Source: Mixophyes australis (lineage: Eukaryota > Chordata > Amphibia > Anura > Limnodynastidae). From it: 64,000 nucleotides of DNA. The translations under genes and the position numbers were made by a program. The stretch lies in assembly GCA_036250195.1 (NCBI GenBank), contig JAVHZZ010000011.1, forward strand, positions 159,001 through 223,000. Reading direction: 5' to 3'. The notes under the pieces are model-generated. The model saw only the letters and a program-made list of their open reading frames with translations. It was not told the DNA's origin and did no database searches. Each line of letters opens with the position of its first letter. The stretch's first letter is position 1. Shown here piece after piece: positions 1-9,985 of the stretch.

Positions 1-471
1 AATTGTTGCTGCCTCTTGAGTGGACATAGGGGGTGTGCTCTTGGCCCCATTTCTCCAATCTTCATGCTATCGGTTCCTGCTCATAAGCTTTTACGACATT
101 GAGTTAAGTCCAGTGGGCATCCGAGTACCTGTGAGAGCGTTAAACTCTATGGGAAAGGCGGCTGCTATAGGTGAAGATGCTGTTAGCTGCGTGATTGGGT
201 ATAGGAACATGCGGGACCGCCCCCTTGTGGACAGGGGCGGCCCCATCAGAGGAGAAAGAAGCCGATTGCCGACATTTGAATAAAAAACAAAAAATAAAAA
301 AAAACAGCTTGCTAGTGTGCCGCGCTGCGCCCCCCAGGACTCAGCGCCCCAGGCTGCAGCCTGGTCAGCCTAGTGGTTGATCAGGCCCTGCCTACACCCT
401 ATACACCCCGGATCCCACTCACAAAAAAAGAATATCCCTCTTTTTCTTCAGGACAGTCCCTATTTATAACG
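1..471. other. No gene seen; GC-mixed flank
   Basis: I see no splice-flanked coding exon or repeat with clear ends here. A short A-rich stretch lies near 283-303, and a CpG-containing segment near 330-420 could be an old repeat. Short open frames are not supported by any recognisable family. Confidence 0.4.
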
Positions 472-479
472 CCCTAAAT

Positions 480-627
480 CAGGGGTAAGGAACCTGTGGC
501 TCTCCAGGTGTTGTGAAACTACAAATCCCAGCATGCCTTGCCACCTCTCTGCTGGTTATCTACTGGCAAAGCATGCTGGGACTTGTAGTTTCACAACACC
601 TGGAGAGCCGCAGGTTGCCTACCCCTG
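480..627. mobile_element. Palindromic hAT-type MITE with exact 8-bp TSD
   Basis: The element begins CAGGGGTAAGGAACC and ends GGTTGCCTACCCCTG, so its two halves are nearly perfect reverse complements around a short centre near 552. The direct repeat CCCTAAAT flanks it at 472-479 and 628-635. Eight-base duplications and CAGGG ends are the hallmark of hAT transposons. At 148 bp it cannot encode a transposase and must have been moved by another element. Confidence 0.9.
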
Positions 628-744
628 CCCTAAATGGTTCTGACTGGGGAAAAGGTTTTAACTTAATCCAAAAAGGGTGTGGTGTTGGTGGGTACAGCCT
701 AATCATCAGCTATTTTCATAGCACCACTAATTCTGCAGAACTCA

Positions 745-973
745 CATCAGTCCCTGCCCCCATTGGAGCTTACAGTCTAAATTCCCTAACATACACTGAG
801 ACTAAGGTCAATCTAACAGCCAATTAACCTACTGGTAAGTTTTTTAGCATGTAGGAGGAAACCCACAAAAACACAGGGATAACATACAAACTCCACACAG
901 ATAAGGCCATGGTCAGGACTCAAACCCCAGTGCTGTGAGCCGAGGTCCTAACCACTGAGCCACTGTGCTGCCT
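745..973 (-). mobile_element. tRNA-derived SINE, old copy
   Basis: On the minus strand the head near 973 reads GCAGCACAGTGGCTCAGTGG, a box-A-like tRNA segment, followed by a box-B-like GGTTTGAGTCC and the body segment that includes TCTGTGTGGAGTTTGTATG. The tail extends toward 745 with the usual GGAGGAAACCC region. Related copies occur twice in every 1.9-kb unit downstream. It is diverged and probably inactive. Confidence 0.75.
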
Positions 974-1013
974 GTAATTAGTTCTGATTTTCTTGTCATT
1001 TGTCAGGTAAGGC

Positions 1014-4000
1014 CAGAGCCACCGTGAAGGGAAGGGGCGGGTACTATTTACCCTGGTCCGGGCATGCCAGGGGCCCGGACTGGGGATTGTGGCTCATAGA
1101 TGCCGGCACCGCGATCATGTGAGTATACAAATACTGACATGACTGCGGCAGCGGCGTCTTCCCTCCTTCGTTTGCACTGAATATCGGGTGTGATGTCAGC
1201 GCGTGATGATGAAGATGAAGAAGGGGGGAGAGAGAAAGACACAGTGTGGTGATGAAGAAGAGAGGGGAGAGAGAAAGGCACAGTGTGGTGTTGAAGAAGA
1301 GAGGGGAGAGAGAAAGGCACAGTGTGGTAATGAAGAAGAGGGGGAGAGAGAAAGGCACAGTGTGGTAATGAAGAAGAGGGGGAGAGAGAGGCACAGTGTG
1401 GTGTTGAAGAAGAGAAGGAGAGAGAAAGGCACAGTGTGGTAATGAAGAAGAGGGGGAGAGAGAAAGGCACAGTGTGGTAATGAAGAAGAGAGGGGAGAGA
1501 AAGGCACAGTGTGGTGATGAAGAAGAGGGGGAGAGAGAGAAAGGCACAGTGTGGTAATGAAGAAGAGAGGGGAGAGAGAGAAAGGCACAGTGTGGTGATG
1601 AAGAAGAGAGGGGAGAGAGAAAGGCACAGTGTGGTAATGAAAAAGAGGGGGAGAGAGAAAGGCACAGTGTGGTGATGAAGAAGAGGGGGAGAGAGAAAGG
1701 CACAGTGTGGTGATGAAAAAGAGAGGGGGAGAGAGAGAAAGGCACAGTGTGGTGATGAAGAAGAGGGGGAGAGAGAGAGGCACAGTGTGGTGATGAAGAA
1801 GAGGGGGAGAGAGAGAGAGGCACAGTGTGGTAATGAAGAGGAGAGGGGAGAGAGAGAAAGGCACAGTGTGGCGATGAAGAAGAGAGGGGAGAGAGAAAGG
1901 CACAGTGTGGCGATGAAGAAGAGGGGGAGAGAGAAAGGCACAGTGTGGCAATGAAGAAGAGGGGGAGAGAGAAAGGCACAGTGTGGTAATGAAGAAGAGG
2001 GGGAGAGAGAAAGGCACAGTGTGGTAATGAAGAAGAGGGGGAGAGAGAAAGGCACAGTGTGGTGATGAAGAAGAGAGGGGAGAGAGAAAGGCACAGTGTG
2101 ATAATGAAGAAGAGGGGGAGAGAGAAAGGCACAGTGTGGTAATGAAGAAGAGGGGGAGAGAGAAAGGCACAGTGTGGTAATGAAGAAGAGGGGGAGAGAG
2201 AAAGGCACAGTGTGGTAATGAAGAAGAGGGGGAGAGAGAAAGGCACAGTGTGGTGTTGAAGAAGAGAGGGGAGAGAGAAAGGCACAGTGTGATAATGAAG
2301 AAGAGGGGGAGAGAGAAAGGCACAGTGTGGTGATGAAGAAGAGAGGGGGAGAGAGAGAAAGGCACAGTGTGGTGATGAAGAAGAGAGGGGGAGAGAGAGA
2401 AAGGCACAGTGTGGTGATGAAGAAGAGAGGGGGAGAGAGAGAAAGGCACAGTGTGGTAATGAAGAAGAGAGGGGAGAGAGAGAAAGGCACAGTGTGGTGA
2501 TGAAGAAGAGGGGGAGAGAGAGAGGCACAGTGTGGTGATGAAGAAGAGGGGGAGAGAGAGAGAGGCACAGTGTGGTAATGAAGAGGAGAGGGGAGAGAGA
2601 GAAAGGCACAGTGTGGCGATGAAGAAGAGAGGGGAGAGAGAAAGGCACAGTGTGGTGATGAAGAAGGGGGGAGAGAGAAAGGCACAGTGTGGTGATGAAG
2701 AAGAGGGGGAGAGAGAAAGGCACAGTGTGGTGATGAAAAAGAGGGGGAGAGAGAGAAAGGCACAGTGTGGTAATGAAGAAGAGAGGGGAGAGAGAGAAAG
2801 GCACAGTGTGGTGATGAAGAAGAGAGGGGAGAGAGAAAGGCACAGTGTGGTGATGAAGAAGAGGGGGAGAGAGAAAGGCACAGTGTGGTGATGAAGAAGA
2901 GAGGGGAGAGAGAAAGACACAGTGTGATAATGAAGAAGAGAGGGGGAGAGAGAAAGGCACAGTGTTTTGATGAAGAAGAGGGGGAGAGAGAAAGGCACAG
3001 TGTGCTGATGAAGAAGAGAGGGGAGAGAGAAAGGCACAGTGTGCTAATGAAGAAGAGGGGGAGAGAGAGAGGCACAGTGTGGTAATGAAGAAGAGGGGGA
3101 GAGAGAAAGGCACAGTGTGGTGAAGAAGAGAAGGGAGAGAGAAAGGCACAGTGTGGTGATGAAGAAGAGGGGGAGAGAGAAAGGCACAGTGTGGTAATGA
3201 AGAAGAGAGGGGGAGAGAGAAAGGCACAGTGTGGTGATGAAGAAGAGGGGGAGAGAGAAAGGCACATTGTGGTAATGAAGAAGAGAGGGGGAGAGAGAAA
3301 GGCACAGTGTGGTGATGAAGAAGAGGGGGAGAGAGAAAGGCACAGTGTGGTGATGAAGAAGAGGGGGAGAGAGAAAGGCACAGTGTGGTAATGAAGAAGA
3401 GGGGGAGAGAGAAAGGCACAGTGTGGTAATGAAGAAGAGGGGGAGACAGAAAGGCACAGTGTGGTAATGAAGAAGAGGGGGAGAGAGAAAGGCACAGTGT
3501 GGTAATGAAGAAGAGAGGGGAGAGAAAGGCACAGAGTGGTGATGAAAAAGAGAGGGGAGAGAAAGGCACAGTGTGGTGATGAAAAAGAGGGAGAGAGAGA
3601 AAGGCACAGTGTGGTAATGAAGAAGAGGGGGAGAGAGAGAGGCACAGTGTGGTAATGAAGAAGAGGGGGAGAGAGAAAGGCACAGTGTGGTGATGAAGAA
3701 GAGGGGGAGAGAGAAAGGCACAGTGTGGTAATGAAGAAGAGGGGGAGAGAGAAAGGCACAGTGTGGTAATGAAGAAGAGGGGGAGAGAGAGGCACAGTGT
3801 GGTAATGAAGAAGAGGGGGAGAGAGAAAGGCACAGTGTGGTGATGAAGAAGAGAGGGAGAGAGAGGCACAGTGTGGTAATGAAGAAGAGGGGGAGAGAGA
3901 AAGGCACAGTGTGGTGATGAAGAAGAGGGGGAGAGAGAGGCACAGTGTGGTAATGAAGAAGAGGGGGAGAGAGAGGCACAGTGTGGTAATGAAGAAGAGG

Positions 4001-4479
4001 GGGAGAGAGAAAGGCACAGTGTGTTGATGAAGAAGAGGGGGAGAGAGAGAGGCACAGATTTCTAATAAAGAAGAGGGGGGAGAGAGAGAAAGGCACAGTG
4101 TGGTAATGAAGAAGAGGGGGAGAGAGAGGCACAGTGTGGTAATGAAGAAGAGTAGAAGGGAGAGAGAGAGGCACAGTGTGGTAATGAAGAAGAGTAGAAG
4201 GGAGAGAGAGAGGCACAGTGTGGTGATGAAGAAGAGTAGAAGGGAGAGAGAAAGGCACAGTGTGGTAATAAAGAAGAGTAGAAGGGAGATAGAAAGGCAC
4301 AGTGTGGTAATGAAGAAGAGTAGAAGGGAGAGAGAAAGGCACAGTGTGGTAATGAAGAAGAGGGACAGCATGGCAGAGTGTGAAGAGGGTCAAAAGCAAT
4401 TATTTTAAGGGTGCTTGACTATAAGAGGGGCCACATGAAATTGTTGTACCGGGGCCCGGAATTCCTCTTGGCAGCCCTG
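1014..4479. mobile_element. hAT-type element carrying a 3.2-kb minisatellite (unit 0)
   Basis: The left end CAGAGCCACCGTG at 1014 and the right end CTTGGCAGCCCTG at 4479 match the ends of the 254-bp derivative at 4859-5112 in the tandem units. Flanking octamers are GGTAAGGC (1006-1013) and GGTATGGC (4480-4487), 7 of 8 identical. The same SINE lies to the left and the same unit sequence lies to the right. I infer this is the same ancestral insertion, here still holding a long minisatellite, whereas units 1-5 hold a deletion derivative. No transposase frame is visible. Confidence 0.75.
1203..4365. repeat. 38-bp purine-rich minisatellite, about 80 copies
   Basis: The monomer is about 38 bp and contains GGCACAGTGTGGTAATGAAG followed by AAGAGGGGGAGAGAGAA. 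Copies vary in length (about 34-44 bp) by gain or loss of GA and GAG steps. From 4140 to 4340 a subtype carries an inserted AGTAGAA. Stop codons are rare in either direction, so giant repetitive open frames arise on both strands; they are translation artefacts. Confidence 0.95.
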
Positions 4480-4487
4480 GGTATGGC

Positions 4488-4640
4488 TTTTGAACTGCTC
4501 TTCCTTCTACCTCAACATCTGGCAAAAACCCACATGCAACTTTTACTTATTGAAATCCGAAGCTTTAGAAATCATTTCTCCATCGATAACTTCCCTGCTA
4601 TGTCCAAATAAGGCAAAGGGGTTGCATGGCTCCGCCCAGT
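4488..4640. repeat. Right part of truncated unit 0
   Basis: This matches 5121-5272 of unit 1 and then jumps, at the sequence CGCCCAGT, directly to the 4641 unit junction. The promoter-like and palindrome parts of the unit are therefore missing. It marks the diverged left edge of the tandem array. Confidence 0.7.
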
Positions 4641-4689
4641 CTTCCTATTTACATCCCTCGCAGAAATTAGCTTGTGATTCATTCAATCT

Positions 4690-4835
4690 GAGAGAAAACT
4701 GACACAAACAGAGAAAGAACATACAAACTCCACACAGATAAGGACATGGTTGGGAATCAAACTCATGACCCCGGTACCGTGAGGCAGAGGTGCTAACGAC
4801 TTAGCAACTGTGCTGCCCGTAATTTGCTCTGGTTT
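4690..4835 (-). mobile_element. tRNA-derived SINE inside unit 1 (repeated in each unit)
   Basis: The minus strand reads GGGCAGCACAGTTGCTAAGT at the head and GAGTTTGATTCCCAACCATG at the box-B region, then TCTGTGTGGAGTTTGTATGT. It is the same SINE family as 745-973. Equivalent copies lie about 1999, 6908, 8802 and 10,702 bp downstream. Confidence 0.75.
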
Positions 4836-4858
4836 TCTTGTCATTCATCAGGTATGGC

Positions 4859-5112
4859 CAGGGCCGCCAAGAAGGGGGGCAGGAACTATTTACCTGGGCC
4901 CTGGCATATATCACGCTCCGGCCAATTCAGGGCCTACTGATTTTGACCTGGTAGCCACGCGCCCAATGATGCGTAGCCACGCCCCCAATTGTATGACCAC
5001 ACCCACCATTAATTTTGTGCGTGGCGGCGCAAAATGTTTTGGCGTGCTCGACTATAAGTGGGGCCCCATGAAGTTGTTGTACCGGGGCCCTGAATTCCTC
5101 TTGGCAGCCCTG
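4859..5112. mobile_element. 254-bp hAT deletion derivative (in every unit)
   Basis: It begins CAGGGCCGCCAAGAAG and ends CTTGGCAGCCCTG, and is flanked by GGTATGGC at 4851-4858 and 5113-5120, an exact 8-bp duplication. The five copies sit at the same place in each unit, so the insertion preceded the amplification. Its ends match the much longer element at 1014-4479. A 160-codon open frame runs through it from the SINE, but it has no family match and crosses element borders. Confidence 0.85.
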
Positions 5113-5285
5113 GGTATGGCTTTTGAACTGCTCTTCCTTCTACCTCGACATCTGGCAAAAACCCACATGCAACTTTTACTTATTGAAATCCGAAGCTTTA
5201 GAAATCATTTCTCCATCGATAACTTCCCTGCTATGTCCAAATATGGCAAAGGGGTTGCATGGCTATGCCCAGTCAGGGGGTTGAG

Positions 5286-5350
5286 CCAATGATTCAGCCA
5301 ATGAGCTCTCAACAGCGCCTATAAGACACCCAGCTCCCCCTCTCACAGCA
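5286..5350 (+). promoter_or_regulatory. Promoter-like CCAAT/CCAAT/TATA cluster (in every unit)
   Basis: Two CCAAT motifs (5286-5290, 5298-5302) are followed by TATAAG at 5320 and a pyrimidine-rich possible start region near 5340. A GTAAGAG donor-like motif follows at about 5406. The same cluster recurs in each unit; in unit 2 the hAT insertion duplicated the CCTATAAG octamer itself. Motif evidence only, with no proof of transcription. Confidence 0.4.
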
Positions 5351-5544
5351 GGTATTTGTCCTAAAAGCTGTTAGTATCTAGCTTCTACTAGTAGGGTTGT
5401 TTCTGTAAGAGGCCAAGATCTACCTTTAATTCCCAGGCACATGAGAATTTTACTAAGTGGAAAATACTTAAAGTCATCTGGATTCAGTGGAATTTATCTT
5501 AGATCAATAGATTATACATATACATATATGTTTCTTGCATTGAG

Positions 5545-5660
5545 GACAGCATGGTGGGCTAGTGGTTAGCATGTCTGCCTCACAACACTCGGGTTGTGAG
5601 TTTAAGTCCTGACCATGTCCTTATCTGTGTGCAGTTTTTACATTCTCCCCGTGTTTGCTA
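5545..5660 (+). mobile_element. Truncated plus-strand SINE in unit 1 (in every unit)
   Basis: It reads GGACAGCATGGTGGGCTAGT at the head with a box-A-like TGGGCTAGTGG and a box-B-like GAGTTTAAGTCC (GAGTTCAAGTCC in units 4 and 5). It ends early in the TTACATTCTCCCCGTGTTTG segment. It faces opposite to the SINE at 4690-4835. Confidence 0.7.
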
Positions 5661-5680
5661 TATAAATAGCTGATAACAGT

Positions 5681-5890
5681 TGTTGCAATTTAGAAACTTT
5701 TTTTCCCATTGTAGCGTTTCCTCGGGTCTAAAGACCGCCCACAGCGAATGCCCGCGTTTGGATGAATTGCTAAAATTCAAAAAGTTGTTGCAATTTAGAA
5801 ACTTTTTTTCCCATTGTAGCGTTTCCTCGGGTCTAAAGACCGCCCACAGCGAATGCCCGCGTTTGGATGAATTGCTAAAATTCTTTATTA
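5681..5890. repeat. 105-bp direct duplication (units 1 and 2 only)
   Basis: Two adjacent identical 105-bp copies begin with TGTTGCAATTTAGAAAC at 5681 and 5786. The same pair occurs in unit 2 at 10,590-10,799. Units 3-5 have a single copy, which accounts for the 1999 versus 1894 bp lengths. Confidence 0.95.
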
Positions 5891-5984
5891 TTTGTGGACA
5901 ATGAATATCAGAGAGGAGACACAAAGAAGCAGTGGGTATTTTATTGTACTCGGTGCCACTAGAAGGAAAAACAACACAGAAAAC

Positions 5985-6180
5985 CCCAGTCCTGTTTTTT
6001 TCTGGCTATTTTCAAAAATTCACTGAAATCCAGTGAAATCAGCAGATCCAGTGGAACTGATTTGAAATCAAGGGGTGATTGCAGTGATTTGAAATCAATC
6101 TCACTGAATCTGGGTGATTTCAGTTGATTTTCCCTGATTTCAGTGAATTGAAGAAATTTAAAGAAAAAAAACAGGACGGG
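5985..6180. repeat. Palindrome A, ~195 bp (in every unit)
   Basis: The left end CAGTCCTGTTTTTTTCTGG pairs with the right end AAAAAAACAGGACGGG. Inside, TTCACTGAAATC pairs with GATTTCAGTGAA. The arms are imperfect and built from shorter repeats of the type TGATTTGAAATCA. A transcript in either direction could fold into a long hairpin. Equivalent copies occur in units 2-5 (for example 16,584-16,785). Confidence 0.8.
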
Positions 6181-6318
6181 TTTTTTGTTCATATTTCCAG
6201 TCTTATTTGATTGATTGCTTAATCCAAATTATTTGTGAACAATGGATTTCAGACATAAAGAAAGGAAGGTGTGCAAAGGTACATTTGTATAATTCCATCT
6301 AAGCAGGACTTTTTAAAG

Positions 6319-6504
6319 CCAGTCCTGTTTTTATCTGTAATTTTCCTTAATTCACTGAAATCAGGAGAAATCTAGTAAAATCACCCGAGTTCAGTGGCAC
6401 TGATTTGAAATCAGTGGGTGACAGTAATGATTTTACTTCAATTTGTCGGAAATCTGGGTGAATTCAGTGGATTGAAGAATATTTAACATAAAAAAACAGG
6501 ACAG
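6319..6504. repeat. Palindrome B, ~185 bp (in every unit)
   Basis: This is a diverged relative of palindrome A, with ends CAGTCCTGTTTTTATCTG and ATAAAAAAACAGGACAG and an inner pair TTCACTGAAATC / GAATTCAGTGGATTGAAG. It lies about 335 bp after A, and both are preceded by TTATTTGTG-ACAATG sequence, so A and B look like two monomers of an older ~340-bp repeat. Confidence 0.75.
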
Positions 6505-7540
6505 TCTCAAACTTGTTTATGGTGAATTTTATTCCAATAATCTCCAGGTTTCGCTCTTAACACAGGACATGGCGTTCCTAAGGCTTCTGGGGAGGATTAA
6601 TATTAACAAGATGAACACCCTACCAAAAGTCTTATTCCTCTTCCTATTTACATTCCTCGCAGAAATTAGCTTGTGATTCATTCAATCTGAGAGAAAACTG
6701 ACACAAACAGAGAAAGAACATACAAACTCCACACAGATAAGGACATGGTTGGGAATCAAACTCATGACCCCGGTACCGTGAGGCAGAGGTGCTAACGACT
6801 TAGCAACTGTGCTGCCCGTAATTTGCTCTGGTTTTCTTGTCATTCATCAGGTATGGACAGGGCCGCCAAGAAGGGGGGCAGGAACTATTTACCTGGGCCC
6901 TGGCATATATCACGCTCCGGCCAATTCAGGGCCTACTGATTTTGACCTGGTAGCCACGCGCCCAATGATGCGTAGCCACGCCCCCAATTGTATGACCACA
7001 CCCACCATTAATTTTGTGCGTGGCGGCGCAAAATGTTTTGGCGTGCTCGACTATAAGTGGGGCCCCATGAAGTTGTTGTACCGGGGCCCTGAATTCCTCT
7101 TGGCAGCCCTGGGTATGGCTTTTGAACTGCTCTTCCTTCTACCTCGACATCTGGCAAAAACCCACATGCAACTTTTACTTATTGAAATCCGAAGCTTTAG
7201 AAATCATTTCTCCATCGATAACTTCCCTGCTATGTCCAAATATGGCAAAGGGGTTGCATGGCTACGCCCAGTCAGGGGGTTGAGCCAATGATTCAGCCAA
7301 TGAGCTCTCAACAGCGCCTATAAGCAGGGCCGGACTGGCCATCTGGCACTTCTGGCAAATGCCAGAAGGGCCGATGGCTATATGGGCCGGCCCGACTCCC
7401 CCTGTCTTCTTGGTGGCTGGAGGAACCAGCCACCTCTGCTGCGCGCTCCCCAGCTCCCTCCCCCGTTATGCTGTGCAGCCAGTTACACTGGTGAGTTTCC
7501 TGTCTTTTTTAATTTTTTTTTTTTTTTTTACTGAAGATGG

Positions 7541-7690
7541 GGGGAGGGGGGGTCGCGGGGGTGCCGCGATTTTCGGGGGGGGGGGGTGCCGCGATTTTCG
7601 GGCGTGGGTGCCCGCGATTTTCAGGGGGGGGGGGGGGGTCGCGGGGGTGCCGCGATTTTCAGGGGGGGGGGGGGTCGCGGGGGTGCCGCG
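7541..7690. repeat. G-rich ~35-bp repeat in the hAT element
   Basis: Four or five copies of a unit containing GGTGCCGCGATTTTCGGG alternate with G runs of 6-12 bases. Such G runs could form quadruplex structures. It is located inside the 7325-10226 element. Confidence 0.8.
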
Positions 7691-7696
7691 ATTTTT

Positions 7697-8115
7697 GGGT
7701 GGTGAGAGCCAGGGAGTGCTGGGAAAGGGGGTGAGAGCCAGGGAGTGCTGGGAAAGGGGGTGAAAGCCAGGGGGTGCTGGGAAAGGGGGTAAGAGCTAGG
7801 GGGTGCTTGGAGAGGGGGTGAGAGAGCCGGAGGGGGTGCTGGGAAAGGGGATGAGAGCCAGGGGGTGCTGGGAGAGGGGGTGAGAGAGCCGAAGGGGGTG
7901 CTGGGAAAGGAGGTGAGAGAGCCGAAGGGGGTGCTGGGAAAGGGGGTGAGAGAGCCGAAGGGGGTGCTGGGAAAGGGGGTGAGAGCCAGGGGGTGCTGGG
8001 AGAGGGGGTGAGAGAGCCGAAGGGGGTGCTGGGAAAGGGGGTGAGAGCCAGGGGGTGCTGGGAGAGGGGGTGAGAGAGCCCAATGGGGTGCTGGGAAAGG
8101 GGGTGAGAGAGCCGA
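7697..8115. repeat. ~27-35-bp minisatellite in the hAT element
   Basis: The unit is of the form GTGAGAGCCAGGGGGTGCTG followed by GGAAAGGGG, with subtypes carrying AGAGCCGAAGGGGGTG. About 13 copies are followed by degenerate copies to 8280. The long open frames here on the minus strand are artefacts of the repeat. Confidence 0.85.
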
Positions 8116-9721
8116 AGGGGGTGAGAGAGCCAGGGTGGTAGGGGGTGCAGGAAGAGGAGTGAGAGAGCCGGGGGGTAGAGGGTGCAGGAAGACGTGTGAG
8201 AGAGCCAGGGGAGTAGGTGGTACAGGAAGATGTGTGAGAGCCAGCGGAGAAGGTGGTGCAGGGGGTTAAGTGAGAGGGACAAAGGAGAAGATGGTGCAGG
8301 GGCATAGGTAAAAGAAAGTGTAAAGGGAGAGACATCTTAAGAATGGGAATGTCAGGGATGCAGCCATCATAAAACACAAGTAGTAATGAAGAATGGAAAT
8401 GCACAGAGGGGACAAGTGTTAAAAAAAATAAAAAATCAAGCCTTCATACTCCATTCACTTTTATTTTCTATACCCCCACTCCTAAATTTCTGCTTCGACC
8501 ACTGCCCTCTATTCCTGCTCCCGACTGCCTGTGTGAGCTGACAGCTGCTGATCCCTCCTCGCCCAGCGCGCCCACTAGGAGAACAGAACACAGGATGCCA
8601 TAATCAGGTAAGTTCATATATTTTCTCGTGTGCAATATGTTTTTAACCATCCTTTCTTGAACTGGGGACACTACAGCGTATCCAATAATGTTTAACACTA
8701 TGTATTGCTCATTATTGCGCTGTAATGTTTTTTGCATATTTATCTGTACAGAGATTTTTAATTAAGAGGAAAAAACATTGCTTGTCATAAATTTTATCTG
8801 TAATTGTGTCAATATATCTATTTTTGTTTGCATTGTAAATGATGTATTAAGCTGCTCTTGGGACTCACACTCAGTATCTGATATGCTGTAGCAATTTTTA
8901 TTTGTGAATGAGTTTTTATCTGAGCTTTACTAATGATTTGGGGGCACTACTATGCCATAATATGATTTGTGGGCACTTCTGCATGACCAAATATGAATTG
9001 AGGGTAATACTATGTGGCATAATATGACCTTGGGGCACTACAATGTGGCATAATATGAACTGGGCACACTACGGTGTGGCATCATATGAACCTCTGCCAA
9101 AGGCAAGTCTTTCATTGTTGAATATGATGGGAGCCCAAAGAAGTTGCTGTATCGGGGCCCAAAATTCCTCTTGTCAGCCCTGCCTGTGAGTCAAGGGGGT
9201 AGACGCCTCCAGGTAAATAATCTAAATGTTTCCTATCTAATCAAACTGATGGATCACATCCAATTATTTCTCACCCACCTCCTCTATCCCCCTTAATTTA
9301 TATACTGTGTTATTTCAAATGAATAGAAAAGACGCATATCCAATTACTGTAGTAAAACAAAAATATTTTTCTCTGACATTTTGCTGTAGATGGAAATACT
9401 TTAAATGCGGCCGTGTGGATTCAACTGATCATTCAATAGTTATGTTTTTTTAGATATATGTTAGTTTTATTTCATGTGGAATGATTCATGAAAATTCTGC
9501 CATTACTATTTAATTGAGGGAAAAGGGTACCTGTTACATATATGTGTGTGTAAGTACTCTGTTCGTTGTTGCTATTTTGTGGGAGATTCGAAAAAAGCAA
9601 AACATTGTTTCCTACAGTGGCGTCTGTATAATTGGTGGTATTGCTGTAGTATGGGGTGGCGTGCTGGTGGCAGTGTTGTAGTGTGTTTGGTACTCAGTAT
9701 TGCTAATAAGTAGGAGAGGGT

Positions 9722-9985
9722 ATTGCTATAATGTGGGGGTGATGCCGGTTGCTGTAATGTGGGGAGTGATGCCGGTTGATGTAATGTGGGGGGTGATGCC
9801 AGTTGCTGTAATGTGGGGGAAATGCTGGACGCTGTAATGTGGGGGTGATGCCGGTTGCTGTAATGTGGGGGTGATGCTGGTTGCTGTAATGTGGGGGGTG
9901 ATGCTGATTGCTGTAATGTGGGGGGTGATGCCGGTTGCTGTAATGTGTGGGGTGATGCCGGTTGCTGTAATGTGGGGATGATTGA
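9722..9985. repeat. 27-bp minisatellite in the hAT element
   Basis: About ten copies of a unit containing TTGCTGTAATGTGGGGGGTG and ATGCCGG lie in tandem. A CA dinucleotide run follows near 10,080-10,105 after a C run. Confidence 0.85.

Larger units (their letters stand above)
4641..6639. repeat. Array unit 1 (1999 bp)
   Basis: This is a complete unit. It shares a 105-bp internal duplication (5681-5785 and 5786-5890) only with unit 2. It carries GGTATGGC at the hAT target site, whereas units 2 and 3 have GGTATGGA. Confidence 0.9.

Noticed and set aside
1044..4399. Open frames of about 1000-1100 codons on the minus strand
   Set aside because: They translate the 38-bp minisatellite in all frames; composition is pure repeat and no start, splice or domain supports a gene.
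4810..5292. 160-codon frame repeated in all five units
   Set aside because: It runs from a SINE head through a hAT derivative into unit sequence, has no recognised domain, and its conservation is explained by near-identity of the units.
5545..5660. tRNA gene
   Set aside because: Box-A and box-B-like motifs are present but the cloverleaf is not; orientation and body match a tRNA-derived SINE.
7659..8404. Pro/Ser-rich minus frames of about 200 codons
   Set aside because: They follow the minisatellite in the 7325-10226 hAT element.
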